Shown here in pieces: positions 1-9,917 of a DNA stretch of 44,721 nt; positions within the stretch are counted from its first letter, which is position 1, and each line of letters begins with the position of its first letter. This DNA comes from Caldisericia bacterium. Lineage in GTDB: Bacteria; Caldisericota; Caldisericia; UBA6126. The position numbers and the translations under genes were made by a program. The notes beneath the pieces were generated by a model. That model was not told the DNA's origin. It saw nothing but the letters and a program-made list of their open reading frames with translations, and did no database searches. Location of the stretch: contig JAQVSG010000010.1 in the NCBI GenBank assembly GCA_028700655.1, positions 1 through 44,721 on the forward strand, written 5' to 3'.

Positions 1-90
1 AGTAGTGTTATGATGACTACTGTTATACAGGGGAAAAGTGTTTTTTTCTAGCGTTTCTTTCATTTTTCGGGTAGTTTTTTTCATAATAGT

Positions 91-309
91 GTGTTTTTAG
101 AATTTACACAACATATTTTACACTACCTAAGCAATGATCCCTATGCTGATCCTTTTATCATAGCCAAGGCACAGTCCTTAAAAGGTACAGTGGTTACTGA
201 GGAAAAACACTCTCCAAATTCTGGTAAAATACCTACCATTTGTGAGTATTATCAAATATGCTGTATCAATCTTGAACAGTTCTTTTCAAAGGAAAATTGG
301 ACATTTTGA
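91..309 (+). pseudogene. C-terminal remnant of a DUF4411 / PIN-like toxin
   Basis: ORF ends with ADPFIIAKAQSLKGTVVTEEK...KIPTICEYYQICCINLEQFF, resembling the C-terminal third of DUF4411 proteins. The frame is closed by a stop at 49-51 and the upstream residues do not look like a DUF4411 N-terminus. Confidence 0.6.
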
Positions 310-383
310 CATATTAAATACTGAGATATAAATTGTTTTTGGGTTTAGTCTCTGAGTCTGTTTTGTGCAATGATGAAATTCAA

Positions 384-412
384 TTGACATTTGGGATCTT
401 TTTGTGTAACAT
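384..412 (+). promoter_or_regulatory. sigma70-like promoter of the abiE operon (TTGACA-N17-TAACAT)
   Basis: TTGACA at 384-389, 17-nt spacer, TAACAT at 407-412, about 30 nt before ATG 445. Confidence 0.6.
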
Positions 413-445
413 GGTACTGTAAATATTTTACAGTTAGGTGTTACA
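405..445. promoter_or_regulatory. Two-tier inverted repeat, candidate AbiEi operator
   Basis: TGTAACA-N5-CTGTAAA-TAT-TTTACAG-N5-TGTTACA; both arm pairs are perfect. It overlaps the -10 and ends at the A of the proposed ATG. Confidence 0.7.
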
Positions 446-1011
446 TGACATTCATACAAAAGCTGTCTAAAATGCGAGGATTGCAGACTGTTTTTACGAT
501 TCCAGAGATTTCGTATATAACGCACTATAACGATGAAAAATTGTATTCTGCCTTGAAATATGCTGTAAAAACAAATCATCTGATCCGCATTTCAAAAGGT
601 TTGTATGCTTTTGATCATCAGTATTCAAAACACGAATATGCCAACAAACTACGGTCTCCTTCTTACATTAGTTTGTATACAGTTTTGCAAGAACACAACA
701 TAGTGTTTCAACCCTATACTTCGGTTTTTTCCATTGCAAACCGAAACGAAACAATGGCAAGAGATGGACAAAACTATGCGTATCGTAAAATCAAAGATTC
801 CATTCTCCTTCAACCTTTTGGTATTGCTTCTGCGAATGGTATATTCAAAGCGAGTCCTGAAAGAGCGTTATGCGATAAAATATACCTAGATCATCACGAA
901 TATTTCGACAATCGTCGATCAATCGATTGGGATTTCATGACATCGCTCAATCAAAACGTGTACAACGACAACCGGTATATTGCTATGTTCATTAAGGAGA
1001 ATAAACCATGA
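445..1011 (+). CDS. abiEi: AbiEi-like antitoxin / transcriptional regulator (type IV TA)
   Basis: N-terminal winged-helix-like region followed by LIRISKGLYAF and ASPERALCDKIY motifs; overlaps the downstream AbiEii gene by ATGA. ATG 445 preferred over TTG 391 (AGGTG just upstream). Confidence 0.75.
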   Translation: MTFIQKLSKMRGLQTVFTIPEISYITHYNDEKLYSALKYAVKTNHLIRISKGLYAFDHQYSKHEYANKLRSPSYISLYTVLQEHNIVFQPYTSVFSIANRNETMARDGQNYAYRKIKDSILLQPFGIASANGIFKASPERALCDKIYLDHHEYFDNRRSIDWDFMTSLNQNVYNDNRYIAMFIKENKP

Positions 1012-1727
1012 TCACACTGGATATTGCGAAACACCGTATAGCAATGACCCAATTATTATTAGATTTGTATAAAGATTCTAGGATTGCTCCTCTCCTTGGA
1101 TTTACGGGAGGAACTGCAGCAATGATGTTTTATAATCTACCAAGATTCTCGGTGGATTTGGATTTTGATATCATGGGGGACACTTCAAAGCGTTCTATCA
1201 GTTCTGAATTGTTATTTGAACACATAACCAAGCTTTTGCATCGCAAATATCAAGTGACTGACGAGTGTATGAAATTTAATACGCTTTTTTGGTTGATTCG
1301 GTATGAACTTCATTTCGCTCAAGTGAAAATAGAAATATCAACAAGAAACTCGACCCTGAATCACTATCATCCCGTTTTATTCTATGGCGTGACAGTGTAC
1401 ATTATGGATGCACAGGATATGATCGTATATAAGATGATTGCAGTCATGACACGTAGTCAATTGGCCAATCGAGACCTATTTGATTTGCATTATTTTTTAC
1501 AGTCTCCGTATGCAACATCTATTCGTTATTCTTTGCTAGAAGATTTAACGAAAACATCCCCGAAGGAGTATTTAATTGGTCTTCTTAAAAAAATAACCTT
1601 AATAAAGCCTTCTTCCGTTTTAAATGGATTGGGAGAAATACTAGAACCATCCCAAAAAATATGGGTGAAAAAGAACCTGCTCCCCGAACTTGAAAACTTG
1701 ATACAACTGCAGATTGATCAGATGTGA
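1008..1727 (+). CDS. abiEii: AbiEii-like nucleotidyltransferase toxin
   Basis: FTGGTAAMMFYNLPRFSVDLDFDI (GG...DLDFD nucleotidyltransferase signature) and a downstream DLFDLHYFL motif typical of AbiEii. Confidence 0.82.
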   Translation: MITLDIAKHRIAMTQLLLDLYKDSRIAPLLGFTGGTAAMMFYNLPRFSVDLDFDIMGDTSKRSISSELLFEHITKLLHRKYQVTDECMKFNTLFWLIRYELHFAQVKIEISTRNSTLNHYHPVLFYGVTVYIMDAQDMIVYKMIAVMTRSQLANRDLFDLHYFLQSPYATSIRYSLLEDLTKTSPKEYLIGLLKKITLIKPSSVLNGLGEILEPSQKIWVKKNLLPELENLIQLQIDQM

Positions 1728-1798
1728 AGTCTCTTCTACTATTGTTACTGTGGATTTTTGTAGGATGTTCGGATTCTATATCATACCAAAAAGTATAA

Positions 1799-1826
1799 TT
1801 GACAAAGTTCGCTTTCTATATATAAT
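1799..1826 (+). promoter_or_regulatory. sigma70-like promoter (TTGACA-N16-TATAAT) upstream of kamA-ablB
   Basis: Exact TTGACA 1799-1804 and TATAAT 1821-1826 with a 16-nt spacer. Confidence 0.7.
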
Positions 1827-1914
1827 AAATGGTATATTTATGCGATTTGTGAAAAAAATATTGATACGATTGACCATATTGTTTAAACTTTGATGAAGAC
1901 TAGAAAGAGGTAGT

Positions 1915-3210
1915 ATGACTTCCCAATCAGAACAACACTTTAGAAGCAATTTTTCCGATGGTACGGAATCCAATTGGAGCGACTGGAAATGGCAGTTAAA
2001 ACACTGTATCCGTTCCGTAGAAACATTTGAAAAGGTGCTGGGAATTCAATTTTCTGCAGAAGAAAAAGAAGATTTACAGAAAACCGTAAATAAATTCCCT
2101 GTTTCTATCACTCCTTACTATTTGTCTCTGATTGATACCAAAAATATGAACGAAGATCCAGTTTTTCGACAGAGTTTTCCGTCTGTGCAGGAACTAGAAG
2201 TTTCTCGCTGTGATATGAAAGATCCTCTTTCAGAAGATGCCGATAGTCCGGTGCCGTGTATTACTCATCGATACCCAGATCGCGTTTTATTTCTTGTGAG
2301 TAACACTTGTGCCATGTACTGCCGGCATTGTACTCGAAAGAGAAAAGTGGGAGATATCGACAGCATACCAGATCGAGAACAAATCCTAAAAGGGATTCAA
2401 TATATTAAAGAAACCAAGCAAGTGCGAGATGTTCTCCTTAGCGGAGGGGATCCATTTTTATTATCCGATGAATATCTGGATTGGATTTTAACTGAACTTC
2501 AGGCCATTGATCACATAGAAGTGATCCGAATCGGATCGCGAGTCCCTGCTGTATTGCCCTTTCGAATCACAGATTCGTTGGTGAATGTATTGAAAAAACA
2601 CCAACCCGTGTGGGTGAATACGCAATTTAATCACCCTCGAGAAATTACAAAATCGTCTCGCACTGCGCTGCGAAAATTAGCTGATGCAGGCATTCCTTTG
2701 GGCAATCAGTCGGTTTTATTGGCATGCGTGAATGATTGCCCCAGAATTATGCGAGCACTCGTGCACAAGTTAGTGGCCAATCGCGTTCGTCCTTACTATT
2801 TGTATCAATGCGATTTATCCGAAGGTCTAAGCCACTTTCGAACGCCTATTGGAAAAGGGATTGAAATCATGGAAAGTTTGATAGGACATACGAGCGGTTT
2901 TTGCGTTCCCAGGTATGTGATTGATGCTCCCGGCGGAGGTGGAAAAATTCCTGTGATGCCTAATTATTTGATTTCTTGGTCCACCAACAAGGTGATTCTT
3001 CGCAACTATGAAGGCATTATTACCACCTATAAAGAACCCGATTCGTACAAACCTATATTTTGCAATCGCGATTGTGAAAACTGTGATTTGCAGTTAAGCT
3101 TGGACGATGCAGACGAACAAAAAGCGTTGGGAGTAGAGAAGCTATTGTCTGATTCAGATGATGCAATATCATTGATTCCAGCAGAAAACGAGAGAACGGA
3201 TCGTCGTTAA
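1915..3210 (+). CDS. ablA/kamA: Lysine 2,3-aminomutase (radical SAM, PLP)
   Basis: Radical-SAM [33 protein letters not shown]. Confidence 0.95.
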   Translation: MTSQSEQHFRSNFSDGTESNWSDWKWQLKHCIRSVETFEKVLGIQFSAEEKEDLQKTVNKFPVSITPYYLSLIDTKNMNEDPVFRQSFPSVQELEVSRCDMKDPLSEDADSPVPCITHRYPDRVLFLVSNTCAMYCRHCTRKRKVGDIDSIPDREQILKGIQYIKETKQVRDVLLSGGDPFLLSDEYLDWILTELQAIDHIEVIRIGSRVPAVLPFRITDSLVNVLKKHQPVWVNTQFNHPREITKSSRTALRKLADAGIPLGNQSVLLACVNDCPRIMRALVHKLVANRVRPYYLYQCDLSEGLSHFRTPIGKGIEIMESLIGHTSGFCVPRYVIDAPGGGGKIPVMPNYLISWSTNKVILRNYEGIITTYKEPDSYKPIFCNRDCENCDLQLSLDDADEQKALGVEKLLSDSDDAISLIPAENERTDRR

Positions 3211-3215
3211 AGCAA

Positions 3216-4049
3216 ATGGATACGATAGAACGATTTCAAGATTCTGTACTTCAACATGGAAAATCCAGTAACCGTATCTATGTGATGGAATATCCCCCTT
3301 CTATGAAGGATGATTATCCTCTACGGCTGAAGGAATTTGCTGCAGAGAGTGGGTATACCAAAATCGTTTGTAAAATCCCTTCTCGATACAAAAATTGTTT
3401 TTTACAGGGCGGCTATGTGGAAGAAGCAATTATTCCTAAGTTCTATCAGGGCAAAGAAGATGCTCATTTTTTATGTTTTTACCATGATCCTTTGCGACAA
3501 AAAGAAGAAATGAAACTGAAGTATGAGCAAGTGAAGCGAATAGCTGAAGACAAAAGAGATACTTTTCAAACCTCCTCTGGTTCTTCGGAAATTCATGTAG
3601 AAAAATGTACTTCGAAAGATATTCCCTCCATGGCGACTCTTTACAAAACTGTGTTTCCTTCTTATCCTTTCCCTATTAATGACCCCGATTACCTCTTCGA
3701 AACAATGAGGGACAATATTGACTATTATTGCGTGAGAAAACACAATCAGATGGTTGCACTAGCTTCTGCAGAAATGTCGTTTCGATACAAAAATGTAGAA
3801 ATGACAGATTTTGCCACCCTTCCAAGGGAATGCGGTCAAGGGTATGCTGGTGAAATATTGCATCAAATGGAACAAGATATGCAGGAAAAAGAAATCTACA
3901 CTTTCTACACGATTGCCCGTGCAATTTCCATAGGAATGAATGCGACCTTTACAAAACAAAACTACCATTTTGGTGGTCGTTTGCCAAACAATACCGACAT
4001 TTCGGGTCACATTGAAAGTATGAATGTGTGGTACAAAACGAAACAGTAA
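3216..4049 (+). CDS. ablB: beta-lysine N6-acetyltransferase (GNAT)
   Basis: Directly downstream of KamA; AblB-like N-terminus and C-terminal GNAT fold (YAGEILHQME, NYHFGGRLPNN). Confidence 0.88.
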   Translation: MDTIERFQDSVLQHGKSSNRIYVMEYPPSMKDDYPLRLKEFAAESGYTKIVCKIPSRYKNCFLQGGYVEEAIIPKFYQGKEDAHFLCFYHDPLRQKEEMKLKYEQVKRIAEDKRDTFQTSSGSSEIHVEKCTSKDIPSMATLYKTVFPSYPFPINDPDYLFETMRDNIDYYCVRKHNQMVALASAEMSFRYKNVEMTDFATLPRECGQGYAGEILHQMEQDMQEKEIYTFYTIARAISIGMNATFTKQNYHFGGRLPNNTDISGHIESMNVWYKTKQ

Positions 4050-4056
4050 AGATTCT

Positions 4057-4812
4057 TTATTTGCTTTCTAGCCAGCATTGGATTCCATCCCATGCCACTT
4101 CCCACGAAAGCGTAACTGGGTCGACTTCTGTTGAGAGGAGATCTTCTTTCAAGGTCCGATCAGAAACAATGGATGTGATGCATCCTGCGCGAATTCCTAA
4201 AGTGCTAGCGATCACAAACAAACTAGCAGATTCCATTTCGTAATTCAAGACTCCTAGTTGTTTCCACTGTTCCATGGTGTCATTCCAGCGAGGAATAATA
4301 TATTTTTTGGTAGTATCAAACCGGTTTTGCCCCGGATAAAAAGAAGCTGTAGATGCAGTGATTCCAACGTGGTGTGGAATGCTTTTCTTTTTGGCAGATT
4401 CCAGCAATAGCGAAACCCATTCATAATGTGCAATAGCAGGATATTCGATGGGGGCATAAAAAGGACTCACACCATCGAGTCGGATGGATGCCTGTGTAAT
4501 CACCACTTCTCCTTGTTTCACAAACGGCTGAATAGCACCAGAAGTGCCCACTCGAAGGATGTCTCGAATACCAATCTGGGACAATTCTTCTACCAGAATT
4601 TCCAAGGAGGAACCACCAATTCCATGAGAAGCAAAAAGTAATGGTTTGTTTTGAACGTATGCAATGGCAATTGTGAATTCTCTTTTTCGTTCAATGATTT
4701 TTGCATCAAATTGCTTTTGATTGGCAAGTTCTTCAATGCGATATGGATCCCCGGTAATGCAAGCAAAGGTTGCATTTTGAATGGATTCTGTTGTTAAAGC
4801 AATGTGGTTCAT
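4057..4812 (-). CDS. Uridine/purine nucleoside phosphorylase family
   Basis: HGIGGSSLEILVEEL, RVGTSGAIQ, NYEMESASLFVIAS motifs; start MNHIALTTES with good RBS. Confidence 0.85.
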   Translation of the reverse strand: MNHIALTTESIQNATFACITGDPYRIEELANQKQFDAKIIERKREFTIAIAYVQNKPLLFASHGIGGSSLEILVEELSQIGIRDILRVGTSGAIQPFVKQGEVVITQASIRLDGVSPFYAPIEYPAIAHYEWVSLLLESAKKKSIPHHVGITASTASFYPGQNRFDTTKKYIIPRWNDTMEQWKQLGVLNYEMESASLFVIASTLGIRAGCITSIVSDRTLKEDLLSTEVDPVTLSWEVAWDGIQCWLESK

Positions 4813-4825
4813 GCGCTCTCCTTTG

Positions 4826-6847
4826 TCATTGGGCATGTTGGATATTTTTTTGAAGAGGAAGTTGGATATGGAAAGTACTGCCTTTCCCCCACAACGAATC
4901 GACCCAAATCTTCCCACGGTGACGCTCGACTATTTGTTTGCATATAGAAAGACCCAAACCACTGCTGTTGTTTTGTTTGTTGGAACGAGAACACCGAGTA
5001 AAACTTGCAAACAGTTTGGGAAGGTCTTCTTGGTGAATTCCTTCGCCGGTATCTTGAATCTGGATGTGCATTATTTTTTGTTCTGGTTTTTCTTTCGCTG
5101 AAATAGTAATGGATCCTTTGTGTGTATATTTGATGGCGTTGTGGAGAAGGTTGGGAAACAAGGTAGCCATTTCATCACGGTTTACATGTAAAATAGAAAG
5201 CGTGGAGGGAAGCTCATTATGAATGACCAATTGTTTTTCATCAGCCAATGGCTGTATCATCTTGATGATTTCCTGCAAAAGCGTAGGAAGGTAAACGCGA
5301 TCAAGAATAGGTGACACAGGAGAGGATTTTAATTTCTGAAAATCCAATATTTCTCGGATGAAAAAAGACAATCGTTGACAGTTTTTATCACAAATCGACA
5401 AAAGTTCTTGGGTGTGTTCTTTATGATCGGAACAAGAATGACTTTGCAGAAGGCGAAGACAACTTTGAATAGCCAGTAGGGGTGTACGCAATTCATGCGA
5501 GACCTGATTCACAAATTGGTCTTTCATTTTTTCATTATCTTCCATCATTCGGACACTTTCCCAGTTTTGATACGCTAGAGACGTGAGATAACTAAAAGCG
5601 CTACACACTTTGCTATCTTGTATGTTATATTTCTCAGCTTTTCCCGTGAGAGCCATGATACCAATAGTTTTTGATTGATATCGAATAGGAGTATAGATGA
5701 CAGAAAAAGAAGGAGGACAAGGCTTTATTTGATATTGCTTCCAGAAAGCTTGTATCATATCACTACTAATAAAAGGGTGTTTCATCGATTGAAAAAAGGA
5801 TTGATCGTGGTGAATAGATATAGGGATGGGTGCGCTGGAATCAAATGTGAAACCAATGGATTTCAAAAGTAGAATAGTGTCGGAGGGAAGATGGTTTTGA
5901 AACAATCCAATAAAACCTTTGGTAGAAGAAGTTACCGAACATAAAAGATCAAACATTCTTCGAAAGGAGCTTTGAAAATCTTTTTGCTTGATAATCATTT
6001 TTGCTGCTTCAAACAAAGATTCTAGTTCATTGGTCCTTTGTTTTTCTTCTAGCAAAGAATTCTGGTACGAAATCTCCATTTTTTTTCGTTGGGTGATATC
6101 AGTAATAAATCCTTCTAAATAGACTACATTTCCCTCTAAGTCATAAATAGCGCGCCCTTTTTCCCATACCCACTTCTGCATGCCCGACTTGGTAGTAATT
6201 GGATATTCATCTTGAAATGTACCAGGCGCTTTAACAATATGGTTCCATTTTTCCCAAATCGATTGTTGAAAATCAGGATGGATGATATCGTTGTAGCTAA
6301 TACTCTGATTCTGCAGAACATCCTCGGAAGAATATCCCGTAAGTTCTTCAAATCCTTTGCTCAGGTACACCATGGTCCAGTTTTTATCAAACTTACATCG
6401 GTAGACAAACCCAGAGAGATTTTCAATTAAGTTTTGTAGAAACTGATCTTTTTCTTGAAGCTCTAGCAAATTCTTTTTAATAGAGGTAATGTCATAATAA
6501 ATGGCGAAAAAGAAAGGGTGATGAGGAGAAGAGATATGAATTTGGTAGGTTCGTTTTGCCACAGAAACATATGCTTCCACATACCGATCTTTTTTTGTTT
6601 TGACAACATTGTCATATACGTGAAGATGGGGAGGTGGATTGGTTTGATGCAAGTCGGATCCAATACTCTGGAGAACATGTGCTTGATCGGTATGCATCAT
6701 AGTAGCAAAGGCAGGATTTGCATCCATGATTTGATAGTCAACAGGTTGTCCATCATCATTGTATATCATTTGGCAATAACACATTGGATTCATTGACGAA
6801 TGAAACAAATCTCGATAAAGTGTGAGGGAATCTCGCAACAAACTCAT
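4826..6847 (-). CDS. PAS/PAS/GAF sensor histidine kinase
   Basis: PAS motifs (GFEELTGYSSEDVLQ), H-box SHELRTPLLAIQ, HATPase N/G boxes (DTGEGIHQEDLPKLF, SSGLGLSICKQIV). No response regulator adjacent. Confidence 0.9.
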   Translation of the reverse strand: MSLLRDSLTLYRDLFHSSMNPMCYCQMIYNDDGQPVDYQIMDANPAFATMMHTDQAHVLQSIGSDLHQTNPPPHLHVYDNVVKTKKDRYVEAYVSVAKRTYQIHISSPHHPFFFAIYYDITSIKKNLLELQEKDQFLQNLIENLSGFVYRCKFDKNWTMVYLSKGFEELTGYSSEDVLQNQSISYNDIIHPDFQQSIWEKWNHIVKAPGTFQDEYPITTKSGMQKWVWEKGRAIYDLEGNVVYLEGFITDITQRKKMEISYQNSLLEEKQRTNELESLFEAAKMIIKQKDFQSSFRRMFDLLCSVTSSTKGFIGLFQNHLPSDTILLLKSIGFTFDSSAPIPISIHHDQSFFQSMKHPFISSDMIQAFWKQYQIKPCPPSFSVIYTPIRYQSKTIGIMALTGKAEKYNIQDSKVCSAFSYLTSLAYQNWESVRMMEDNEKMKDQFVNQVSHELRTPLLAIQSCLRLLQSHSCSDHKEHTQELLSICDKNCQRLSFFIREILDFQKLKSSPVSPILDRVYLPTLLQEIIKMIQPLADEKQLVIHNELPSTLSILHVNRDEMATLFPNLLHNAIKYTHKGSITISAKEKPEQKIMHIQIQDTGEGIHQEDLPKLFASFTRCSRSNKQNNSSGLGLSICKQIVERHRGKIWVDSLWGKGSTFHIQLPLQKNIQHAQ

Positions 6848-6937
6848 TGTTATTACTCCTGTTAATGATGTACAAAACAACGATTATTATCTTTCATTAT
6901 ACCAAATCATCAAACAGATGCTAGACAACCGAGAAGT

Positions 6938-7492
6938 TTATCTCCCTTTATAGAGAGCAAAAGAATACCATACACCCACCGAGATATCCACACCCTTTGC
7001 GTTTTGTTCCAAAAGATAAGGAAGGATAGCTGCGGGTTGCAACAAAACGACTTCAATTTCCTCCGAGGATTCTAGTTGAGCCATAACATTGGCATTGATA
7101 GGATCGTTTTCGTCCACTTCCAATTCCACCACATGCATAAAATCGGAAAACAATCCAGCATTGCTGCAAATTCTAGGACTCACTCGAACAACTTTGCCTG
7201 TGTACCCAGTTTCTTCTTTCAATTCTCGAGTAGCTTGTGTAGCAATATCGTCCGATTCTGACAATCCTGCAGGAAAGGCAATGACCCAATTTTCGATAGT
7301 GGGTCGATACTGTCGTATGAGAACAATTCGGCCCGAGGGTTGCAATTGGGCAATCATGGTCATAGAAATGGGATGTTTTACCCTTGTAACAACCTCCCAA
7401 TGAGATAGTTCTCCGTTGTTGCAGGCAAAGGTTTTTTCCAAAACACCCACCCATTTTCCTTTGTAACCGAATTTTTCATGTATTTTTTTCAT
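6938..7492 (-). CDS. NUDIX hydrolase, ADP-ribose pyrophosphatase-like
   Basis: Nudix box-like AFPAGLSESDDIATQATRELKEETGYTG; start MKKIHEKFGYKGKW with RBS. Confidence 0.85.
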   Translation of the reverse strand: MKKIHEKFGYKGKWVGVLEKTFACNNGELSHWEVVTRVKHPISMTMIAQLQPSGRIVLIRQYRPTIENWVIAFPAGLSESDDIATQATRELKEETGYTGKVVRVSPRICSNAGLFSDFMHVVELEVDENDPINANVMAQLESSEEIEVVLLQPAAILPYLLEQNAKGVDISVGVWYSFALYKGR

Positions 7493-7580
7493 ACTCACCT
7501 CTGGTTCGTTTCTTTTTAGTATGATCGATAACCAATATTTCGCAAGAAAAAAGAAAGAGAGAAAAAATGTGAAAAGGAAC

Positions 7581-7608
7581 TTGACATTTTTAACATATTT
7601 TTTAAGAT
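7581..7608 (+). promoter_or_regulatory. Putative promoter for DUF2089-DUF4097 genes
   Basis: TTGACA 7581-7586, TAAGAT about 7603-7608 (16-nt spacer). Confidence 0.45.
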
Positions 7609-7652
7609 TGTTAATGTTTAGCTTAACTATTTTAATTTTATGGAGGCATTGA

Positions 7653-8192
7653 ATGAAAACACGACAAACCGAGAATCGAAATGTACGTTCTGTTCCCACA
7701 ATATGTCCATCATGTGGTTCGAAGCTTCGCATTAAAGTGCTCTCGTGTCCTTCTTGTAAAACCGAAGTAAACGGTTCTTTTACAATGGGCCCTTTCGCTC
7801 ATTTAACAAAGGAGGAAGAAAGCTTTTTGCAATGTTTTTTGATCTCTCGGGGTAACTTAAAAGAAGTTCAAGAACGACTTAACATTTCGTATCCAACCGC
7901 TAGGAATAAATTGGATCAACTTCTTGAAAGCATTCGCAACCACGTCGAATCAGAAAAAACCGAACAAAGCTTTGTGGAAAAAGTGGTAGACCCTGCCAAG
8001 ATTAAAAGCACTCTTCATGAAATCTCCGATTCGTTTCGAAAAATAAAGGACACATGGAAAGAATCGTCTGTAGATTCGCAAGAACCATTGTCCAAAGAAG
8101 ACAAAGATGTATTGGAGATTTTGGAACAATATGATGATGGTGACATTGCGTTTGATGATTTGTTAGAAAAAATAAACGACCAAGGAGAATAG
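7653..8192 (+). CDS. DUF2089 family zinc-ribbon/HTH protein
   Basis: Zinc ribbon CPSCGSKL...CPSCKTEV followed by an HTH-like region (SRGNLKEVQERLNISYPTARNKLDQLLE). Confidence 0.85.
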   Translation: MKTRQTENRNVRSVPTICPSCGSKLRIKVLSCPSCKTEVNGSFTMGPFAHLTKEEESFLQCFLISRGNLKEVQERLNISYPTARNKLDQLLESIRNHVESEKTEQSFVEKVVDPAKIKSTLHEISDSFRKIKDTWKESSVDSQEPLSKEDKDVLEILEQYDDGDIAFDDLLEKINDQGE

Positions 8193-8193
8193 T

Positions 8194-9186
8194 ATGAAAA
8201 ACACAGTCATAGAAAAACTGGATATATTGGAAGAATCCGGGAAAATTACCCACGAGCAAAGACTGCAGCTAGAAGAAAAATGGCAGAAGCGTAAAGAGAA
8301 CTCCTCTGCAGTTTCTTCCATGGAAGAAACTGCCACAGAAACGCACAATACCAACGAGATAGACATTGATGAAAACCAGGATGTCATTCCTGTTGGAAGC
8401 CAAAAAGAACTTGTTTGTAAGAGCATTGATGAAGATATTGAAATCATCGGAGACCCCCAGCTAAAAAATATCGAGTTGAAAAAAGGAAGAGATCTTGTCG
8501 ACATTGTTTGTTCGGAACAGAGAATCTCGATAAAAAGCAAAAATGATGTTGCACAAAGATCGTTCTTTGTCGGCCGTAAAAAACGTCGTATTCAACTACT
8601 TGTACCCAGCGTACTTGCGATAACGCTGAAATCCGTTTCGGGTGACTTGCAATTGCATAATTTACAGCAAAGTGTTGTCGCCAAATCCGTATCGGGGGAT
8701 ATCCAAGCCAATGAATTGCATGGCCTAGTGGAGCTTGAAACTATCAGTGGAGACATTGAAATCAATTCTACCACACACCTTTGCAAAGCATTCACAAAAA
8801 GTGGTGATATTGAGATATCCAATAGTGCAATTCAAGGACCCATTAAGTGTTTTTCCGGTGATATTGGGATCGTAAATGCAACCATCTCCGATGCCGAAAT
8901 TGGTACTTTTAGCGGGGATGTGGCGTTGAAAAAAGTCTCGCCCCAAGGAACCATCTATTTGAAAACATATTCTGGAGACCTACATGCCCACCTTCTTACA
9001 AACGGGGGAACCATCGCTACCAAAGATACCAATAAGTCCAGAAAATTCATCGACTATATGGGCCAGGAACAAACTTTTACCGATCAACCCGTTTCCTTTG
9101 GCAATGGTGCGGATGTAGAGTTATTGATTAAAACCAAAAGTGGTGATGAAAACATCAAATTGGAGGAAAACTTGAGCAATGTATGA
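8194..9186 (+). CDS. DUF4097-family beta-strand repeat protein
   Basis: Repeated S.SGD[LI] units (VSGDLQL, VSGDIQA, ISGDIEI, FSGDVAL, YSGDLHA). Confidence 0.85.
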   Translation: MKNTVIEKLDILEESGKITHEQRLQLEEKWQKRKENSSAVSSMEETATETHNTNEIDIDENQDVIPVGSQKELVCKSIDEDIEIIGDPQLKNIELKKGRDLVDIVCSEQRISIKSKNDVAQRSFFVGRKKRRIQLLVPSVLAITLKSVSGDLQLHNLQQSVVAKSVSGDIQANELHGLVELETISGDIEINSTTHLCKAFTKSGDIEISNSAIQGPIKCFSGDIGIVNATISDAEIGTFSGDVALKKVSPQGTIYLKTYSGDLHAHLLTNGGTIATKDTNKSRKFIDYMGQEQTFTDQPVSFGNGADVELLIKTKSGDENIKLEENLSNV

Positions 9187-9216
9187 ACACCTATCACGAA
9201 TAGTACCAGTAAACAA

Positions 9217-9262
9217 AACGAGAAAGAGAACTTCCAATGAACTTCTCTTTCTCGTTCTTCTT
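9217..9262. terminator. Bidirectional Rho-independent terminator
   Basis: Perfect 14-bp stem AACGAGAAAGAGAA / TTCTCTTTCTCGTT between convergent genes. Confidence 0.8.
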
Positions 9263-9295
9263 TATGTGCCCGGCATTGCAGGATAATTTAATTCA

Positions 9296-9901
9296 CTATT
9301 CTGTAGTGTATAGAGATTTCAGTTTGTCGATAAAATCTCCTAATTGTTCTACTGACCATCCTGTATCACTATCTATTACAGATCCTTTGCTATCCATAAA
9401 CAGCATAGACGGATATGCAACGATTTCATAGGTGTCCTTAAATATGTTTTCTTGGTCGTAGAAAATAGTATACTTGAGTTCTTTTTCATTCACGGAATCA
9501 AAATCTACTTCAACACCGTATTGCTCTCTATGCTGCACAATAATTTCGTTGAATGTTTTTTTCTCCATGGAACCAAGCACTAACGAGAAAGCAACATGAT
9601 ATTTTTGTGCCTCAAATTGCAAGGAATTATAGTACTCTAACAAATAATCTGAACAAGTGATATCTTTGACAAGGTACTCCTGCATTGGGCACCATATAAA
9701 AACAAAACCTGCAAAATCTTCTGAAAAATCTAGATTCTGTTCATTGATTTGCTTTATCTGTTGCGTTGCTTCAGTGAATGTGGCTTTTGTTTGATGGGGT
9801 GTGGTATTGCTGCTATTGGTAGTGTTGCCTTGTAGACTGCAACTTGTCATGGAAATTGCAATGAATGAAATCAAAACAACTTTCATAAATACATGTTTCA
9901 T
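9296..9901 (-). CDS. Lipoprotein with a thioredoxin-like fold (predicted)
   Basis: Lipobox MTSC near the N-terminus; C-terminal YPSMLFMDSKGSVIDSDTGW resembles thioredoxin-like proteins. Confidence 0.55.
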   Translation of the reverse strand: MKHVFMKVVLISFIAISMTSCSLQGNTTNSSNTTPHQTKATFTEATQQIKQINEQNLDFSEDFAGFVFIWCPMQEYLVKDITCSDYLLEYYNSLQFEAQKYHVAFSLVLGSMEKKTFNEIIVQHREQYGVEVDFDSVNEKELKYTIFYDQENIFKDTYEIVAYPSMLFMDSKGSVIDSDTGWSVEQLGDFIDKLKSLYTTE

Positions 9902-9917
9902 TTTGTCCTCCTTGGTA

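Noticed and set aside
1-21. AGTAGT...ACTACT short hairpin at the window edge
   Set aside because: Only six bp and truncated by the window start; not distinguishable from chance.
391-445. TTG 391 start for AbiEi given by the ORF track
   Set aside because: The 391-444 segment contains the palindrome and -10 region; ATG 445 with AGGTG is more plausible.
1776-1973. 65-aa minus-strand ORF
   Set aside because: Covers the kamA promoter and antisense to the kamA start; no coding signal.
7581-7630. Possible riboswitch upstream of DUF2089
   Set aside because: Region too short and AT-rich; only weak dyads, no known aptamer consensus.
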